From: Thalassolituus alkanivorans
GTDB taxonomy: Bacteria; Pseudomonadota; Gammaproteobacteria; Pseudomonadales; Oceanobacteraceae
Direction of reading: 5' to 3'
DNA: 64,000 bases
NCBI RefSeq assembly: GCF_020447205.1
Contig: NZ_JAJAEL010000006.1
Span: 62,001-126,000 of the forward strand
Shown here: piece after piece, positions 8,107 to 17,800 of the stretch
How positions within the stretch are numbered: the stretch's first letter is position 1
Layout of the letters: every line of letters begins with the position of its first letter
Position numbers and translations under genes: made by a program
Notes under the pieces: generated by a model
What the model was told of the DNA's origin: nothing
The model's input: the letters and a program-made list of their open reading frames with translations, nothing else
Databases searched by the model: none

Positions 8107-10125
8107 ATGGCTAGCGCACAACTACAGACCGTCGCCCGCAGTGGTACAGGGGAACACCGCCACCTGTACGAACTGGCGAGCAAGCTGTACAGCGATGCTG
8201 TTGCACAGCAGGATGAGCACCTGCTGCAGGAAGCCTGTGCTCTGGCTGAAGCAGCACAGCAGCTGCGGCCTGACAACCTTGCCGGATTAAACCTTCTTGC
8301 CCGTATCGAACTGCAGCGTCAGCATGTCAGCGCTGCAGAGTACTGGGTTAATCGCGGCCTGAGCATAAAGCCTGACAGTGCCAGCCTGCTATACAGCGCT
8401 GGCCATATCGCCCTGAACCAACATCAGCTCGATAAAGCCGAAGATTATTTCACCCGCTCCTGTCGTATATCGCGGGTGGCCACTAAAGCAGCTAATTTCC
8501 TCGCCCACGTAAAATTACTGCAGGGAGATTATGTTGAAGCTTTCCGCCATTATCGTGAACTGATCAAAACCCAGTCACGCGACAAGCAGATCCGCAGTAA
8601 ATTATTTGAGTCTGCTTCCCACGTTATAGCGGACTTTTATTCAGAAGAGCTGGAACAGGATCTGTTACGCTACTTCGATTTTACCGATAGTGATCACAGC
8701 CAGTTACGCAGTCTGACCACATCACTGCTGAAACATAAATTACGCTTATCTGAAGCCGGATGCCCGCTTGAACTGGAAACCATTGCCAACGACAACCTAT
8801 TACTACAGGCACTGACACGCTTTTATTTTTGCGATCCATTAATTGAGCGCTTGCTGCTGACTCTGAGAAAGTCTTTGTTACTGTCCTGCAGCAGCAACCT
8901 TGCTATTAAAAAAGATCTGCTGCCACTGGTCTCAGCATTGGCATACCAATGCTCATTAAATGAATCTGTCTGGTATATAACCTCACAGGAAGAAGCTCTG
9001 GTACAGCAACTGGAAATACTGTGCACAAAGATGCTGAGTATTGATGAGCTGACAGCAGATGACATCTATCCGGCTCTTTTGCTGCTGCAAATGTATAAAC
9101 CATTAATTCAGTGCGAATTTTTCCCGGCTTTAAGCAGTAAAAAACTGCAGTGGCCAAAAGTAATGGATAGCCTTATACGTCAGGCGATTACTGAGCAACA
9201 GAATCTGAACAGCATTATTAACAGTATTCCGGCGTTAGGGGAAAGTGCCGACAACACCTCACGAAAAGTGCAACAGCAGTACAATCAAAACCCCTATCCC
9301 CGCTGGACAGACATAGGGTACAGCCAACCGGGTAATTACCGGGCGGCGTTACAGGCAGCATTCCCTGAGCACGGACTGCTCGCTCAAGCTGACGGCGGCT
9401 CCCTTGATATTCTGGTTGCTGGCTGCGGCACTGGCCGCCATGCCATCCGTCTTGCACAATATTTCACGCAGGTAAAAGTCTGCGCACTGGATCTGAGTTA
9501 CAGCGCACTGGCTTATGCGAAATATCAGGCAGAAAAGCGCCACAAACGTAATATTCAGTTTATTCAGGGGGATATTCTGCAGCTTGATAAGCTCCACGAA
9601 ACCTTTGATGTAATTGAATGTTCCGGCGTTTTGCATCATATGCACTCTCCTGTCACTGGCCTGCAGGCACTGACACGGAAACTGAAATCCGGTGGCGTTA
9701 TTAAGCTTGCCCTGTACAGCGCAACTGCACGCCGGCAGATCAGTGAATTGCGCAAACTCTGGGGAAATAAACAACCAGGAAAACCTGCAGAAATGCGTCT
9801 GGTACGTGAAGCTTTATTACAAAGTTCGATAGAAGGTGACTGGACTGAGATCTATAACTCACCGGACTTTTACAGTCTGAGCGCCTGCCGCGACCTGCTG
9901 TTTCATGAGCAGGAGCATGTGTTTGATGTTCTGGAATTAGAAGATTTTCTGGCCAGTGCCGGACTGGAATGGATTGGCATGCTGCCGCCCCCTGAATCGC
10001 AGGAATTACTCAGCCTTACAGGTAAACACAGTAGCCGGATTACCGCCGCAGAATGGCACACACTGGAGCAGAATAATCCGCAGTTATTTGCCGGTATGTA
10101 TCAGTTTTATGCGCGTAAACCATAA
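8107..10125 (+). CDS. TPR-repeat protein fused to a class I SAM methyltransferase
   Basis: The 672 residues read as two parts. The N-terminal part (about 20-165) has TPR-like helical pairs (AEYWVNRGLSIKPDSASLLY, LDKAEDYFTRSCRISR). The C-terminal part is a Rossmann methyltransferase: a lead-in motif YNQNPYPRW, glycine-rich SAM motif ILVAGCGTGRHAIRLA near 433, acidic residue in VCALDLSYSALAYAK, and a motif IV-like ECSGVLHHM. The substrate cannot be read from the sequence. The gene is divergent from fliS and has a sigma54-type promoter, so it may methylate flagellin or its glycan; this is inference. It is unrelated to the Fe-S flagellin lysine methylase FliB. A methyltransferase acting on another surface component is the alternative. 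Confidence 0.8.
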   Translation: MASAQLQTVARSGTGEHRHLYELASKLYSDAVAQQDEHLLQEACALAEAAQQLRPDNLAGLNLLARIELQRQHVSAAEYWVNRGLSIKPDSASLLYSAGHIALNQHQLDKAEDYFTRSCRISRVATKAANFLAHVKLLQGDYVEAFRHYRELIKTQSRDKQIRSKLFESASHVIADFYSEELEQDLLRYFDFTDSDHSQLRSLTTSLLKHKLRLSEAGCPLELETIANDNLLLQALTRFYFCDPLIERLLLTLRKSLLLSCSSNLAIKKDLLPLVSALAYQCSLNESVWYITSQEEALVQQLEILCTKMLSIDELTADDIYPALLLLQMYKPLIQCEFFPALSSKKLQWPKVMDSLIRQAITEQQNLNSIINSIPALGESADNTSRKVQQQYNQNPYPRWTDIGYSQPGNYRAALQAAFPEHGLLAQADGGSLDILVAGCGTGRHAIRLAQYFTQVKVCALDLSYSALAYAKYQAEKRHKRNIQFIQGDILQLDKLHETFDVIECSGVLHHMHSPVTGLQALTRKLKSGGVIKLALYSATARRQISELRKLWGNKQPGKPAEMRLVREALLQSSIEGDWTEIYNSPDFYSLSACRDLLFHEQEHVFDVLELEDFLASAGLEWIGMLPPPESQELLSLTGKHSSRITAAEWHTLEQNNPQLFAGMYQFYARKP

Positions 10126-10128
10126 AAA

Positions 10129-10167
10129 CGGCCAGATGACAGCTGAACCTGAGCTGCCATCTGGCCG
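10129..10167 (-). terminator. Intrinsic terminator after ung
   Basis: A long hairpin (CGGCCAGATG paired with CATCTGGCCG, with further inner pairing) is followed on the minus strand by TTTTTA. It ends the ung transcript and sits at the convergent junction with the methyltransferase gene, where it may also slow plus-strand transcripts. Confidence 0.75.
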
Positions 10168-10201
10168 CGCTCCATAAATCCTGCGTTTTATTTTCCTGCG
10201 C

Positions 10202-10879
10202 TTAAAGCTGCCACTGTATCGGTGCTTCACCACGGGAAATAAGGTAATCGTTAATACGTGAGAACTGGCGATTACCAAAAAAGCCGCGGTGCGCAGATAA
10301 TGGCGAAGGGTGCACCGACTTCAGCACCAGGTGCTTCTGCGGATCAATCACGGCACCTTTTTTCTGTGCATAACTGCCCCAGAGGACAAATACCAGCCCT
10401 TCACGCTGCTCATTCAGCGCACGGATAGCCGCATCAGTAAACTGCTCCCAGCCTTTACCCTGATGTGAACCGGCATTGGCCTGCTCCACCGTCAGCGTTG
10501 CATTCAATAATAAAACGCCCTGATCAGCCCATGGCGTCAGATCACCACTGCCGCTCATACGCAGCCCCAGATCACCTTCAATTTCTTTAAAAATATTCAC
10601 CAGTGATGGTGGAATTTTTACCCCGGGCTGTACCGAAAAACTTAAACCATGGGCCTGCCCCGGACCGTGGTACGGGTCCTGGCCAATAATCACCACACGC
10701 ACCTGCTGAAACGGCGTGTGATTAAAGGCATTAAAGATCTGCGGACCCGGGGGGAAGATAACCTTACCCGCCGCCTTCTCTGCCTTGAGAAATTCGCGCA
10801 GATTATGCATATAAGGCAGCTCAAGTTCAGAACCAAGCACCGCCTGCCAGGATGGATGTAATTCTCCGGCTTTTCCCAT
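10202..10879 (-). CDS. ung: Uracil-DNA glycosylase (family 1)
   Basis: Excises uracil from DNA at the start of base-excision repair. The product is 225 residues, the normal length. The water-activating motif is [18 protein letters not shown] and the second catalytic motif is [14 protein letters not shown]. The uracil-specificity stretch [10 protein letters not shown] is also present. It is flanked by terminators on both sides and is not part of the flagellar programme. It starts [11 protein letters not shown]. Confidence 0.97.
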   Translation of the reverse strand: MGKAGELHPSWQAVLGSELELPYMHNLREFLKAEKAAGKVIFPPGPQIFNAFNHTPFQQVRVVIIGQDPYHGPGQAHGLSFSVQPGVKIPPSLVNIFKEIEGDLGLRMSGSGDLTPWADQGVLLLNATLTVEQANAGSHQGKGWEQFTDAAIRALNEQREGLVFVLWGSYAQKKGAVIDPQKHLVLKSVHPSPLSAHRGFFGNRQFSRINDYLISRGEAPIQWQL

Positions 10880-10943
10880 AATTAATATCCTTAAAAACTG
10901 TCTGTTAACTGTCCGGGTTGTTTATGGCAACAGGCCCTAACAA

Positions 10944-10967
10944 AACAGGCAGCCGAAGCTGCCTGTT
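10944..10967 (-). terminator. Intrinsic terminator after lysS
   Basis: A perfect 10-bp stem AACAGGCAGC with a TTCG tetraloop is followed on the minus strand by TTTTGTTAG. It lies 18 bases after the lysS stop. Confidence 0.85.
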
Positions 10968-10985
10968 GTTATCGTCTGCTCAGCG

Positions 10986-12518
10986 TTAATCCGCCAGAGG
11001 CTTCATGTGCGGGAACAGAATAACGTCTTTAATGGTATGGCTGTTGGTGAACAGCATCACCAGACGGTCGATACCAATACCTTCACCAGCCGTTGGTGGC
11101 AGACCGTATTCCAGCGCGCGTACGTAGTCTTCGTCGTAGTGCATCGCTTCATCATCGCCGGCATCTTTTTCTTCAACCTGCTTACGGAAACGGGCAGCCT
11201 GATCTTCGGCATCGTTAAGCTCGGAGAAGCCATTGGCCAGTTCGCGTCCGCCAACAAAGAATTCAAAGCGGTCGGTCACAAACGGGTTGTCGTCGTTGCG
11301 ACGCGCCAGTGGTGACACTTCCCACGGATATTCGGTAATAAAGGTCGGCTGATCCAGCTTCTCTTCGGCGGTGGCTTCAAAGATTTCACACACCAGCTTA
11401 CCGGCACCCCAGCCTGCTTCTTTCGGTCCCAGATGGATACCCACGCTGCGGGCATACTCTTTCAGGGTTTCGATGTTGTTTTCAGCATCGCGCAGAACAG
11501 CCGCATCCATTTCCGGATTATATTTGAGGATGGCATCGACCATGCTCATACGGGTAAATGGCTGGGCAAAGTCGTAGGTCGCATCACCGTATTCCAGCGT
11601 GGTGGTGCCCAATACGCTTTCGGCCAGGAAGCGCAGCATGGCTTCGGTGGTATCCATCATGTCGCGGTAATCGGCATAGGCCTGATAGAACTCGATCATG
11701 GTGAATTCAGGATTGTGACGGGTGCTCAGACCTTCGTTACGGAAGTTACGGTTAATCTCGAACACGCGGTCAAAACCGCCCACCACCAGACGCTTCAGAT
11801 ACAGCTCCGGCGCAATACGCAGGAACATATCGATGCCCAGTGCATTGTGGTGAGTTTCAAACGGCTTGGCCGATGCGCCGCCGGGAATGGTTTGCAGCAT
11901 CGGAGTTTCCACTTCCATAAAGCCGCGCTGCGACAGGAAGTAACGGATACCTTCAATAATTTTTGAGCGGATCAGGAAGGTACGGCGGGTATCTTCGTTA
12001 ATGATCAGGTCAACATAACGCTGACGGTATTTCATTTCCTGATCGGCCAGACCGTGGAATTTATCCGGCAGCGGACGCAGTGCCTTGGTCAGGATGCGGA
12101 AGTTGCTGAGCTCGTCGATATCGACATACAGCTCGCCTTTACCGGACAGGTGTAACGTACCCGAACCGGCAACGATGTCGCCCAGATCCAGAACCTGCCA
12201 GGCTTCGCTTTCTTTCTGCATGCCTTTGGCCATGTAAATCTGGATCGAGCCGGTGCTGTCCTGAATCCCCACAAAAGGACCACCGCGACGCATCACACGA
12301 CCGGCAACAGCAACACGGATACCGGCAGCGGCCAGTTCTTCCTGACTCTTGCTGCCGTGTTCGGCTTTCAGTTCACCGGCCAGATGTTCACGACGGAAAT
12401 CGTTCGGGTGAGCATTCGATTTGCAGTTGCTACGCAGCTGTTCGAGCTTGGCGCGGCGCTCGGCGATCAGTTTGTTCTCATCCTGAGCTGGCTGCTCGGT
12501 CACTTTGTTGTCTGTCAT
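10986..12518 (-). CDS. lysS: Lysyl-tRNA synthetase, class II
   Basis: Charges tRNA-Lys with lysine. The product is 510 residues. An N-terminal anticodon-binding OB fold (about 60-170; [20 protein letters not shown]) precedes the class II catalytic core. Motif 2 is [20 protein letters not shown] and motif 3 is [12 protein letters not shown] near the C-terminus. It follows prfB by 38 bases; prfB-lysS is the common gammaproteobacterial pair. It is a housekeeping gene with no visible flagellar link. Confidence 0.98.
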   Translation of the reverse strand: MTDNKVTEQPAQDENKLIAERRAKLEQLRSNCKSNAHPNDFRREHLAGELKAEHGSKSQEELAAAGIRVAVAGRVMRRGGPFVGIQDSTGSIQIYMAKGMQKESEAWQVLDLGDIVAGSGTLHLSGKGELYVDIDELSNFRILTKALRPLPDKFHGLADQEMKYRQRYVDLIINEDTRRTFLIRSKIIEGIRYFLSQRGFMEVETPMLQTIPGGASAKPFETHHNALGIDMFLRIAPELYLKRLVVGGFDRVFEINRNFRNEGLSTRHNPEFTMIEFYQAYADYRDMMDTTEAMLRFLAESVLGTTTLEYGDATYDFAQPFTRMSMVDAILKYNPEMDAAVLRDAENNIETLKEYARSVGIHLGPKEAGWGAGKLVCEIFEATAEEKLDQPTFITEYPWEVSPLARRNDDNPFVTDRFEFFVGGRELANGFSELNDAEDQAARFRKQVEEKDAGDDEAMHYDEDYVRALEYGLPPTAGEGIGIDRLVMLFTNSHTIKDVILFPHMKPLAD

Positions 12519-12556
12519 GGTGTTACCCTAAAAATTAGATGATACGAAGCGTGTGG

Positions 12557-13652
12557 TTACAGGCCTTTCTTCAGGCTCGCTTCGATAAACTGGTCAAGGT
12601 CGCCGTCCAGTACCGCTTGGGTATTGCGGGTTTCAACCCCGGTACGCAGGTCTTTGATACGGGCATCGTCAAGCACGTAAGAACGGATCTGGCTGCCCCA
12701 GCCGATATCCGACTTGGTATCTTCCAGCGCCTGAGCCTCAGCATTACGTTTCTGCATTTCCAGCTCATACAGCTTGGCTTTCAGCTGTTTCATCGCCTGG
12801 TCTTTGTTCTTGTGCTGCGAACGGTCGTTCTGACACTGAGTCACAATATTGGTCGGCAAGTGAGTAATACGCACTGCAGATTCTGTCCGGTTAACGTGCT
12901 GACCACCGGCACCGGAGGCGCGGTAAACGTCGATACGCAGGTCGGCCGGGTTAATCTCGATGTCAATGTTATCGTCCACTTCCGGTGATACAAACACCGA
13001 TGAGAACGACGTATGACGACGGTTGCCGGAGTCAAACGGGCTCTTACGCACCAGACGGTGTACACCGGTTTCGGTGCGTAACCAGCCGTAGGCATACTCA
13101 CCTTCGACGCGGATAGTGGCACCTTTGATACCCGCGACTTCGCCTTCAGACACTTCCATCAGCTCGCCTTTGAAGCCATGTGCTTCGATCCAGCGCAGGT
13201 ACATACGCAGCATCATATTCGCCCAATCCTGGGCTTCAGTGCCGCCGGAGCCGGACTGGATTTCAACGTAGCAGTTGTTCGGGTCCAGTTCGCCGGAGAA
13301 CATACGGCGGAATTCCAGCACTTCCAGTTCTTTCTGCAAGGCAGCAAGTTCGGCGCGGATATCTTCTACCGAGTTTTCGTCATTTTCCTCAACAGCCATG
13401 TCCAGCAGGTCACGGGCGTCACTCAGGCCGGTATCCAGGGTATCAATGGTTTTGACCACATTTTCCAGAGCTGAGCGTTCTTTGCCCAGCTCCTGCGCAC
13501 GTTCCGGGTTATCCCAGACGTCGCCCTGTGACAGTTCCTGTTCTACTTCTTCCAGACGCTCAAGCTTGTTGGCGTAGTCAAAGATACCCCCTAAGCACGT
13601 CGGTGCGCGCTGTCAGGTCTTTGATGGTTTCGAGGATCGGATTAATTTCCAA
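12557..13652 (-). CDS. prfB: Peptide chain release factor 2, with programmed +1 frameshift
   Basis: RF2 ends translation at UGA and UAA. The gene is in two frames. The first 24 codons run from a TTG at 13652 ([20 protein letters not shown]), ending at an in-frame TGA (13578-13580). The second frame runs from 13579 to 12557. The junction reads AGGGGGTATCTTTGAC, the classical autoregulatory site with an internal ribosome site before CTT-TGA. The fused product is 364 residues, close to E. coli RF2 (365). The stop-codon recognition tripeptide SPF ([11 protein letters not shown]) and the catalytic GGQ ([12 protein letters not shown]) are present. The TTG start is chosen because it matches the family N-terminus and no ATG is in frame. 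Confidence 0.96.
13577..13595 (-). promoter_or_regulatory. prfB +1 frameshift site
   Basis: The minus strand reads a Shine-Dalgarno-like AGGGGG, then TAT CTT TGA C. The spacing is that of the E. coli RF2 recoding site. Low RF2 causes slippage at CTT and synthesis of full-length RF2, so the gene controls its own level. Confidence 0.95.
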
Positions 13653-13976
13653 TGTAATACCCTGTTGTCATCCGGCAGACAGGCCGGTCGGAGTCAGTAC
13701 GGCCGGCGCTCAGGGCGCTGGCGACAAAAAAGAGGCAGCATTTTACAGAAGTCAGGCGCCGGATGCGAGTGTGTTTCAGGCTGAGACCGCGCAGCAAGAC
13801 AGCTCAGCCGGGGCCTGAAGAGCGCAGCGGCTACAGGTGGTGATTGAAACCATGGCAGCTCTGGATGTTGCTACTGCTTATGACGTAGATAGGAAATATC
13901 TAATAAGGCTATTGCAAATCCTTCGCATTAAGATTAAATTACAAATCAAAGTGATTCGCATCCGGATTTGATTACC
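13653..13976. other. Intergenic region between prfB and bfd
   Basis: A divergent 324-bp gap. It must hold the prfB promoter (a TGTAAAAT -10-like element lies on the minus strand near 13752) and the bfd promoter with the Fur-box-like palindrome at 13911-13929. No convincing small gene is seen. Confidence 0.5.
13911..13929. promoter_or_regulatory. Possible Fur box upstream of bfd
   Basis: An imperfect 19-bp inverted repeat, ATTGCAAATCCTTCGCATT, lies 48 bases before bfd. Its half sites resemble the A/T-rich GCAAAT/GCATT arms of gammaproteobacterial Fur sites. Bfd genes are often iron-repressed, which makes this plausible; motif quality is moderate. Confidence 0.4.
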
Positions 13977-14171
13977 ATGTACGTATGTTTGTGCAAAGCC
14001 GTTACCCAGCAACAGATTGAGCAGGCTGTCGAGCAAGGCGACAGTTATGCCCAGATCCGTCAGAAGCTGGGCGTTGGTACCGACTGCGGCTGCTGCGGTC
14101 AGAGCGCTAAGCAGATGATCCGTGAGCATACATCCCGCCTGCCGCCCTGCGAGTTCGCAGTAGCCAGCTGA
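13977..14171 (+). CDS. bfd: Bacterioferritin-associated ferredoxin
   Basis: A small [2Fe-2S] protein that delivers electrons to bacterioferritin to mobilise stored iron. The product is 64 residues, the same length as E. coli Bfd. It starts MYVCLCKAVT; the cluster ligands are Cys4, Cys6, Cys37 and Cys40, with an extra Cys39. ATG 13977 is chosen over an in-frame TTG at 13968 because it gives the family N-terminus. It is followed by a strong terminator, so it is monocistronic. No bacterioferritin gene is in the window. Confidence 0.93.
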   Translation: MYVCLCKAVTQQQIEQAVEQGDSYAQIRQKLGVGTDCGCCGQSAKQMIREHTSRLPPCEFAVAS

Positions 14172-14198
14172 GAAAACAGCCATTCAGATGCAAAAAAA

Positions 14199-14217
14199 GA
14201 GCGCCCTGGGCGCTCTT
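14199..14217. terminator. Bidirectional terminator between bfd and the SnoaL-like gene
   Basis: The stem AGAGCGCC/GGCGCTCT is flanked by a run of A on the left and a run of T on the right. It can end both the plus-strand bfd transcript and the convergent minus-strand gene. Confidence 0.9.
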
Positions 14218-14249
14218 TTTTATTGGCTGACAATCACGACACAAAGCTT

Positions 14250-14687
14250 TTATCCGGCTGCCCGTACCAGGCCGTTTCCCCAGTCCTGAGCCATCTGACG
14301 CTGCAGCCCGGCCAGATCGATCAGCGTATTCTGGCTGCAGACTCTTCCCCGGCGAATTTCCCAGGTAGACACCGCACTGAAACCAATAACTTTATTATTT
14401 GGGGGAAAACCAAACAGTGGCTTCTGAAAAGATCCACTGAATGTCGATATCGTTATAACGCGATCACCTTCCGCCATGATTTCTTCAATGGAGACATCAA
14501 GATCGACGATGGAAGTGCGAATTTGTTTGACGTATTCGACGAAGGAATCAATGTCCTTAAAACCTTCAGCAAACGTCGTATGGTAAACAAAATCGGGGGT
14601 GGCAATCTGACGCAACAGACTGAAACGTCCGGTATTCCAGGACAGATTAATAAAATGCTCTACGAGTTGTTTATTATGGTCTGACAT
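14250..14687 (-). CDS. SnoaL-like / ester cyclase family protein
   Basis: The 145-residue product resembles the NTF2-like SnoaL family: an N-terminal helix (NKQLVEHFINLSWNTG), a conserved FVYHTTFAEGFKDIDSFVEYV segment region, and a C-terminal strand pair (STWEIRRGRVCSQNTLID). Members bind small hydrophobic molecules; many have no known substrate. It is a single gene between bfd and fliD with no flagellar motif. The function cannot be read from the sequence. Confidence 0.75.
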   Translation of the reverse strand: MSDHNKQLVEHFINLSWNTGRFSLLRQIATPDFVYHTTFAEGFKDIDSFVEYVKQIRTSIVDLDVSIEEIMAEGDRVITISTFSGSFQKPLFGFPPNNKVIGFSAVSTWEIRRGRVCSQNTLIDLAGLQRQMAQDWGNGLVRAAG

Positions 14688-14853
14688 GGCACATCCCTGC
14701 CCTAAAAGTGGAACTCCTGCCGAACCGATGTGACCGGTTCAACTAAGTACTCAGGCATTCTGTACCAGCGTGGCGCAATTTGCCAATCTAATCTTATGTG
14801 CGATATATCTCACATTCAGGTATAGCCCGCGACGTCCCTGTCCGGATCAGGGG

Positions 14854-17800
14854 TTATTTCTTGGAGTTATTCATTGCTTCAAACTGCTGCTTCACATAAT
14901 CCAGAGTCGTATTAAGGGTCGAAATAATGGCATCGTTATACAGGAACTGGGCTTTAAGCCGGGCTTCCTGTGCCGAGACACGTGCCTCCATCTTAGCCCG
15001 ATCAACATCAACACTGGAAAGCTCATCATCCAGTCCTGCCTGCTTCACACCCAGCACACTTTTCTGGCCATTAAGGAAACTGTCCATAATATCTTTCAGC
15101 TGATCACCAAAACCGGTGATATAGGTAACACTACCGCGCTCGCCGACATTGCCACCAGTAATTTTCAGACGCAGACCGGAAGCATCATCGATTGTACCCA
15201 CCTGATCTTTACCCGACTCACCATCACCGGCACCACGGACAAAACCAAAAATGGCCGCCGCTTCATTGGAGAAATCTGTCATTTCAACAGATGACGATGC
15301 CCCGGTTGAGGCTGAAATAATGCCGAATTTATTATTGGCAAAGGATGCCGGATCGCTGGTGAATTCCACTTTGACGGCAATGCTTTCATCTTTAAATGCC
15401 GCAGTATCATTAATCGCCTGCTGCAGTGCCTGAGCCAGTGTTGCGCCACTGTTGTAAGTCGCAGGCTGATTTAAGGTAACCTCAGCCTCTACTCCGTCGA
15501 TTTTGATCTTAAAGGTATTATTGGTTGCGTCGATATCAACCGGGGTCGAAAAATCGGCCGCCTCATTACCAATATAATAACCATTGCTGGCCTTAACATT
15601 GCCGTCAACGGCACGCAGGAACTGACCGTTACCCGTTGCTTCTATGCCGTTAATGGTGCCCGCAACGTCTTTGCCTTTAGCTGCTGACGGTGAGTACAGG
15701 CTGACATCCTGCAACCCGAGAAAAGCAATAGACGAGCTGTCCAGCCCGGTAAAACCAACCGCCGTCCCCTGACCACCAATGGTAATATTCAGGGAGCCAA
15801 GATCTGATTCCGGATCGTAAACATAATCAACCACTGCATCCAGATCGTAACCAAAGGTTCTGGAGGTGTCGGTCAGGCCAAGTCCATCATAACCGTTGCT
15901 GACAGTTTCAGCCGCAAGACCCAGAGAGCTTAGCGCAGTACCGCCAAGGTTTTTAATTTCCAGAGCGGCGCCAGCACCAAAGGTCGCTGCGGTTTTAACA
16001 CCATCTTTACTCTGGGTTTCAAAATACAACTGGCCGCTGCCATCAACACGGGCTTTCACATCTCCGGCAGCAAATTGTCCACTGGCAGCCAGCGCGTTAT
16101 CCAAAGCCTGCTGGATAACAATCAGGTTGGAGTCGGCATTATTACTGCCGGTTGTGCCATCGCCGTTTACGTCAACGTTGATATCAACGCCGTCCAGCGT
16201 CAGGGTGAAGGTTGCATTCTGCCCGCCACTGAAATCAATACCGGCAGAAATATCGGCAAAGCTGCTGCTTTGCGCACCGCGGCCATCGCTGACAACTTCA
16301 ATATATTCTTCGTGCCCGGTTGCTACCGTAGTTAATTTCAGCCCGGTTCCGTCCAGACTGGCACTGACCACTCCAGCACCAAAAGCATTATCCAGTGCGG
16401 TCTGAATATCCACGATATTGTCACCGGAATCGCTGTTAACCAGCACATCTTTTTCCACACCCGATACATTCAGGCGGAAGCCGGCATTGGTTGTGGAAAA
16501 ATCAATATTGGTGCTGATATCACGGGTTGCCGTTGCGGTTTCCGCACCTTTAACCGCACCGGCAAAATTAGCATCACCGGCCAGCGTAATATTTAACTGA
16601 TTCTGAATCTCTGCCGCTAAGGCATCCCCTGTTGCATAGGTACCGGCCGGCACAGAAACCTTGGTAGCACTTTCGATACCATCAACCTGTACATTAAATT
16701 CAACCGGTGAACCAAAGATCAGGCCCGGATCTTTACCGTTAGTCTGTACGCCCTGAGTACCATTAAGACCCAGCTGTACATCCGTGGCACTAGAGCCAAC
16801 AGCGGTCAACTCAATGCTGCGAGAAATGCCCTCAGCAACCGTCTCAAAAATCAGATAACCGTTATCATCAAAGGAAGCCGTTACCTGACCATTCAGAGCG
16901 GTTGCATCAATGGCTGTCTGGATCGCCTGCAAGGTATCTTTTCTGTCACCAAATACCCCGTCACCATTCAGATCCTGACCACTGGCATTCTGATTAACAA
17001 CAACAGCGACCGGGCCATTGCCATCCACATCCAGTGAGAAAGTCGCATTATTAGCAGAGAAATTGATTCCTGAATCAGCAGATACCGCACGGTCCCCGAT
17101 CTGAGTAGTAGCGCCTTTGCCATTAAATGCTTCGGCATTCAGCGTGGTCAGCTCGACGCCTTTATAGGTCCCCTGACCGAGCTTATTAAAGCCCAGTGTG
17201 TTGGCCAGATTAGGATCGACAGCCGCAAAATAAACCTGCGACTCAGAGCCGTATTTGTTTGAGGTAATGGAAAAGTTTTTATCCATGGCACTGTAATCAA
17301 CAGAAACACTGTGCCCATATTTAGACAGGGTTTCACTGCTGTTAATCTGCAGCGCCAATTGCTTGGCAAGATCCTCACCAGAGCTGTAACTGCCATGGGT
17401 AAGTTCAATACTGGCTGTCTGGCCATTTACGTTAATACGAAAATTATCGTTGCTATCATCAATGACAACCGGTGAAGAAAAATCCAGCGAAGACAGTGAT
17501 CCACCAACGTATTTAGCCTGACTCGCTAACTGAGTAATGTTGACATCATAGGTGCCCGGCTTGGTATTGATTGAGTCGTTAACATAGGTAATCTGGCTGT
17601 CTGTGGTGGTACCGGACTTAGCCAGCAAACCCAGAATTGACGCCCGGTCTTCGGCCATTGCTTTCTGAAATGTGGTCGTATCAAAATCCAGCTGATAGTC
17701 ATTATCCTTATTGGTATCAACCCCAAGCTCGGTTAAAGAGCGGTATTTACCGGTTAAGCCAATAATAGGTTCGCTGATCATAGAGCGTACCTGCGACATC

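Noticed and set aside
13878-14183. Minus-strand frame of 101 codons opposite bfd
   Set aside because: The plus strand encodes Bfd with all cluster cysteines at the expected positions.
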